Below are positions 54,828 to 56,064 of a DNA stretch of 56,064 bases, in pieces; within the stretch, counting starts at the first letter, position 1; each line of letters begins with the position of its first letter. Source of the DNA: a virus; IMG/VR virus record IMGVR_UViG_3300025106_000003, positions 1-56,064 of that record; one strand, given 5' to 3'. The notes under the pieces were generated by a model. That model saw only the letters and a list, made by a program, of their open reading frames with translations, searched no databases and was not told the origin of the DNA. The position numbers and the translations under genes are program-made.

Positions 54828-54917
54828 ATGACCATAAACCTCGAAAAAACACAGGCGGAAACGCTAATGCAACTCCTCGACATCGCAACCAAAGCTGGCT
54901 CCCGACTTAAGAAGTAA
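54828..54917 (+). CDS. 29-residue peptide
   Basis: A short ORF (MTINLEKTQAETLMQLLDIATKAGSRLKK) in the gap between two tail genes, 6 nt after the upstream stop. The sequence is an amphipathic helix with a TLMQLLDIATKAG core of a type that recurs at the ends of phage tail cassettes. It could be real; length is the only doubt. Confidence 0.4.
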   Translation: MTINLEKTQAETLMQLLDIATKAGSRLKK

Positions 54918-54936
54918 CACAATTATAAATAAAAAT

Positions 54937-56064
54937 ATGAACATAACACACATCGAACAATCAGTAGTATCTGGCGGAATAGGCGGAATGCAAGTCGCTG
55001 GAACCGTCGAATCACAATTCTCCCCAAGCAATATGTCGGCATTCGGCACACTTGAGGCGAGCGAACTAACCCCTGTAATCCAAGGTGACTGGGTATATGG
55101 AATCAATACGCAGATCTGGAACACTCCAGTTGTGTCTGGTACAGGCGCGGCGGTTGACTCTAATCTTTCTAGATTGAGGATACAGTCGGGTACAGGCGCG
55201 GCCAACTATGCTTATATCACCAGTAAAAAGATCGTAAGATATCGTGCGGGACAAGGTATCGTGATTCGTCTAACTCCCCTATTCAGCGTAGGTGCTGCCA
55301 ACAGTGTGCAGATGTGGGGCGCGGGAGCTATTGCGGCGCACGCACCGCAGGATGGATATTTCTTCGGATATAACGGAACCGCTCTGGGCATTTTCCACTA
55401 CAACCACGGCTCTCCTACATGGATTCCTCAATCATCTTGGAACGGAGACAAGGTTGATGGTAGTGCTGGAACCGCTTTCAACTGGAACCCTACTTTCGGA
55501 ACCCCAGCCATGATCAAGTATCCATATTTAGGGTATGGCGACATTGAGTTTTTCCTACAGAATCCAGCAACTGGCCGCTGGGTACTAGTTCACGTTATTC
55601 AGTATGCCAATACTACGCCTCTTGTTCAGTTGGGAAATCCATCCCTCCAGATCGTAGGCTATACAGCAAACAGCGGGAACACAACCAACCTCACTATGTA
55701 TTCTGGCTCGGTCGGCGCATTCATCTCTGGCATGCGCTCATTTGCGGGAAATCCTAAGTGGGCCGCTGACTCTTCAAACAACGCGCCCGGCGCGCCCCTT
55801 ATCGTCAAGGGTCTTATCCAAGGATCAGAAACGTGCATGCTTAATCTTCGTAACTGTACAACATACAACGGTCTACCTAACCGTGGGGCCTTAAGGCTAA
55901 ACTCCTTATCTTTCGGAAACTCGTCTAACTCTAACGTTTTGGTTAGATTAGCAATAGGCTCCACATTCAACGGCACACCTGTTTTCACCCCGATCAGCGG
56001 CTCAACAGCAGACAATGGAGTCACAATAACTAATGGAAATAGTATCTCTTCTGTAGATGTGGCC
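54937..56064 (+). CDS. Large tail/receptor-binding structural protein, 3' end outside window
   Basis: Open from ATG 54937 to the end of the window, at least 376 residues. It starts MNITHIEQSVVSGGIGGMQV. The body has VYGINTQIWNTPVVSGTGAAVDSN, KKIVRYRAGQGIVIRLTPLF, DGYFFGYNGTALGIFHYNHGSPTW and GYGDIEFFLQNPATGRWVLVHVIQYANTT, a beta-rich module found in virion proteins of large aquatic phages. It has no transmembrane or enzyme motif. As the last of the fibre run it is a plausible tail-tip or adhesin protein. Confidence 0.65.
   Translation, partial: MNITHIEQSVVSGGIGGMQVAGTVESQFSPSNMSAFGTLEASELTPVIQGDWVYGINTQIWNTPVVSGTGAAVDSNLSRLRIQSGTGAANYAYITSKKIVRYRAGQGIVIRLTPLFSVGAANSVQMWGAGAIAAHAPQDGYFFGYNGTALGIFHYNHGSPTWIPQSSWNGDKVDGSAGTAFNWNPTFGTPAMIKYPYLGYGDIEFFLQNPATGRWVLVHVIQYANTTPLVQLGNPSLQIVGYTANSGNTTNLTMYSGSVGAFISGMRSFAGNPKWAADSSNNAPGAPLIVKGLIQGSETCMLNLRNCTTYNGLPNRGALRLNSLSFGNSSNSNVLVRLAIGSTFNGTPVFTPISGSTADNGVTITNGNSISSVDVA

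Noticed and set aside
1-56064. CRISPR array, integrase/att sites or IS element
   Set aside because: No regularly spaced direct repeats, no recombinase or transposase motif and no terminal inverted repeats with target duplication were seen; the stem-closed RNAs are not transposon ends.
1-56064. Stop-codon reassignment as in some large phages
   Set aside because: Core genes such as the reductase, helicase, RecA-like and DnaE read through without internal stops, and TAA, TAG and TGA all serve as terminal stops at expected gene ends.

Overview
The window looks like part of a large, lytic, tailed-phage genome. It has tail-fibre and virion genes at both ends, a near-complete phage replisome, nucleotide metabolism, a phage sigma factor, about forty tRNA genes plus a tmRNA, and many homing endonucleases. 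There is no rRNA and there are no host housekeeping operons. The standard genetic code fits: TAA, TAG and TGA all end genes. The host is unknown. A PEP-CTERM-like surface protein (43170-43742) has the hallmarks of Verrucomicrobiota proteins, so a verrucomicrobial host is my best guess, held loosely. Many genes lack a Shine-Dalgarno sequence, and several promoters have a -10 box only 5-7 nt before the start codon, which suggests leaderless mRNAs.

Layout. 1-3041 (+): virion genes. 3034-7740 (-): a small Cys-rich protein, a recombination-type protein, and two overlapping ORFs that together encode a glycosyltransferase (GT) chain (GT-B, zinc ribbon, DUF4214, split GT9). 7741-8210: divergent regulatory region with a structured leader. 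8211-13042 (+): a GT-like protein, nucleotide enzymes, the sigma factor, an SSB-tailed DUF736-type protein and a GT4. 13025-17060 (-): five more glycosyltransferases. 17102-21247 (+): class II ribonucleotide reductase, dCMP deaminase and small proteins. 21234-23363: GDP-mannose 4,6-dehydratase interrupted by a LAGLIDADG intein. 23395-35535: recombination and replication block (RecA-like, nuclease, DnaB-like helicase, primase, PD-(D/E)XK nuclease, PHP fragment, 3'-5' exonuclease, DnaE). DnaE is broken by a split intein with a free-standing Vsr-like endonuclease between the halves.

35536-50480: RNA island. Three tandem promoters feed a tRNA/tmRNA array with interspersed homing endonucleases, decayed endonuclease pieces, a PEP-CTERM-like gene and small phage genes. 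Many tRNAs are non-canonical: long hairpin variable arms on class I tRNAs, long inserts in anticodon loops, missing D-arms, and a 51-nt two-arm tRNA-like gene with encoded CCA. Between them lie 90-200-nt RNAs closed by perfect terminal stems. 50551-56064 (+): tail-fibre and virion genes, with GC-rich patches that look recently acquired.

How it fits together: the phage replicates with its own helicase, primase and PolIII-type polymerase, makes dNTP precursors with a B12-dependent reductase, redirects transcription with its sigma factor, sustains translation with tRNAs and tmRNA, and carries a GDP-deoxymannose and glycosyltransferase module for glycan modification.
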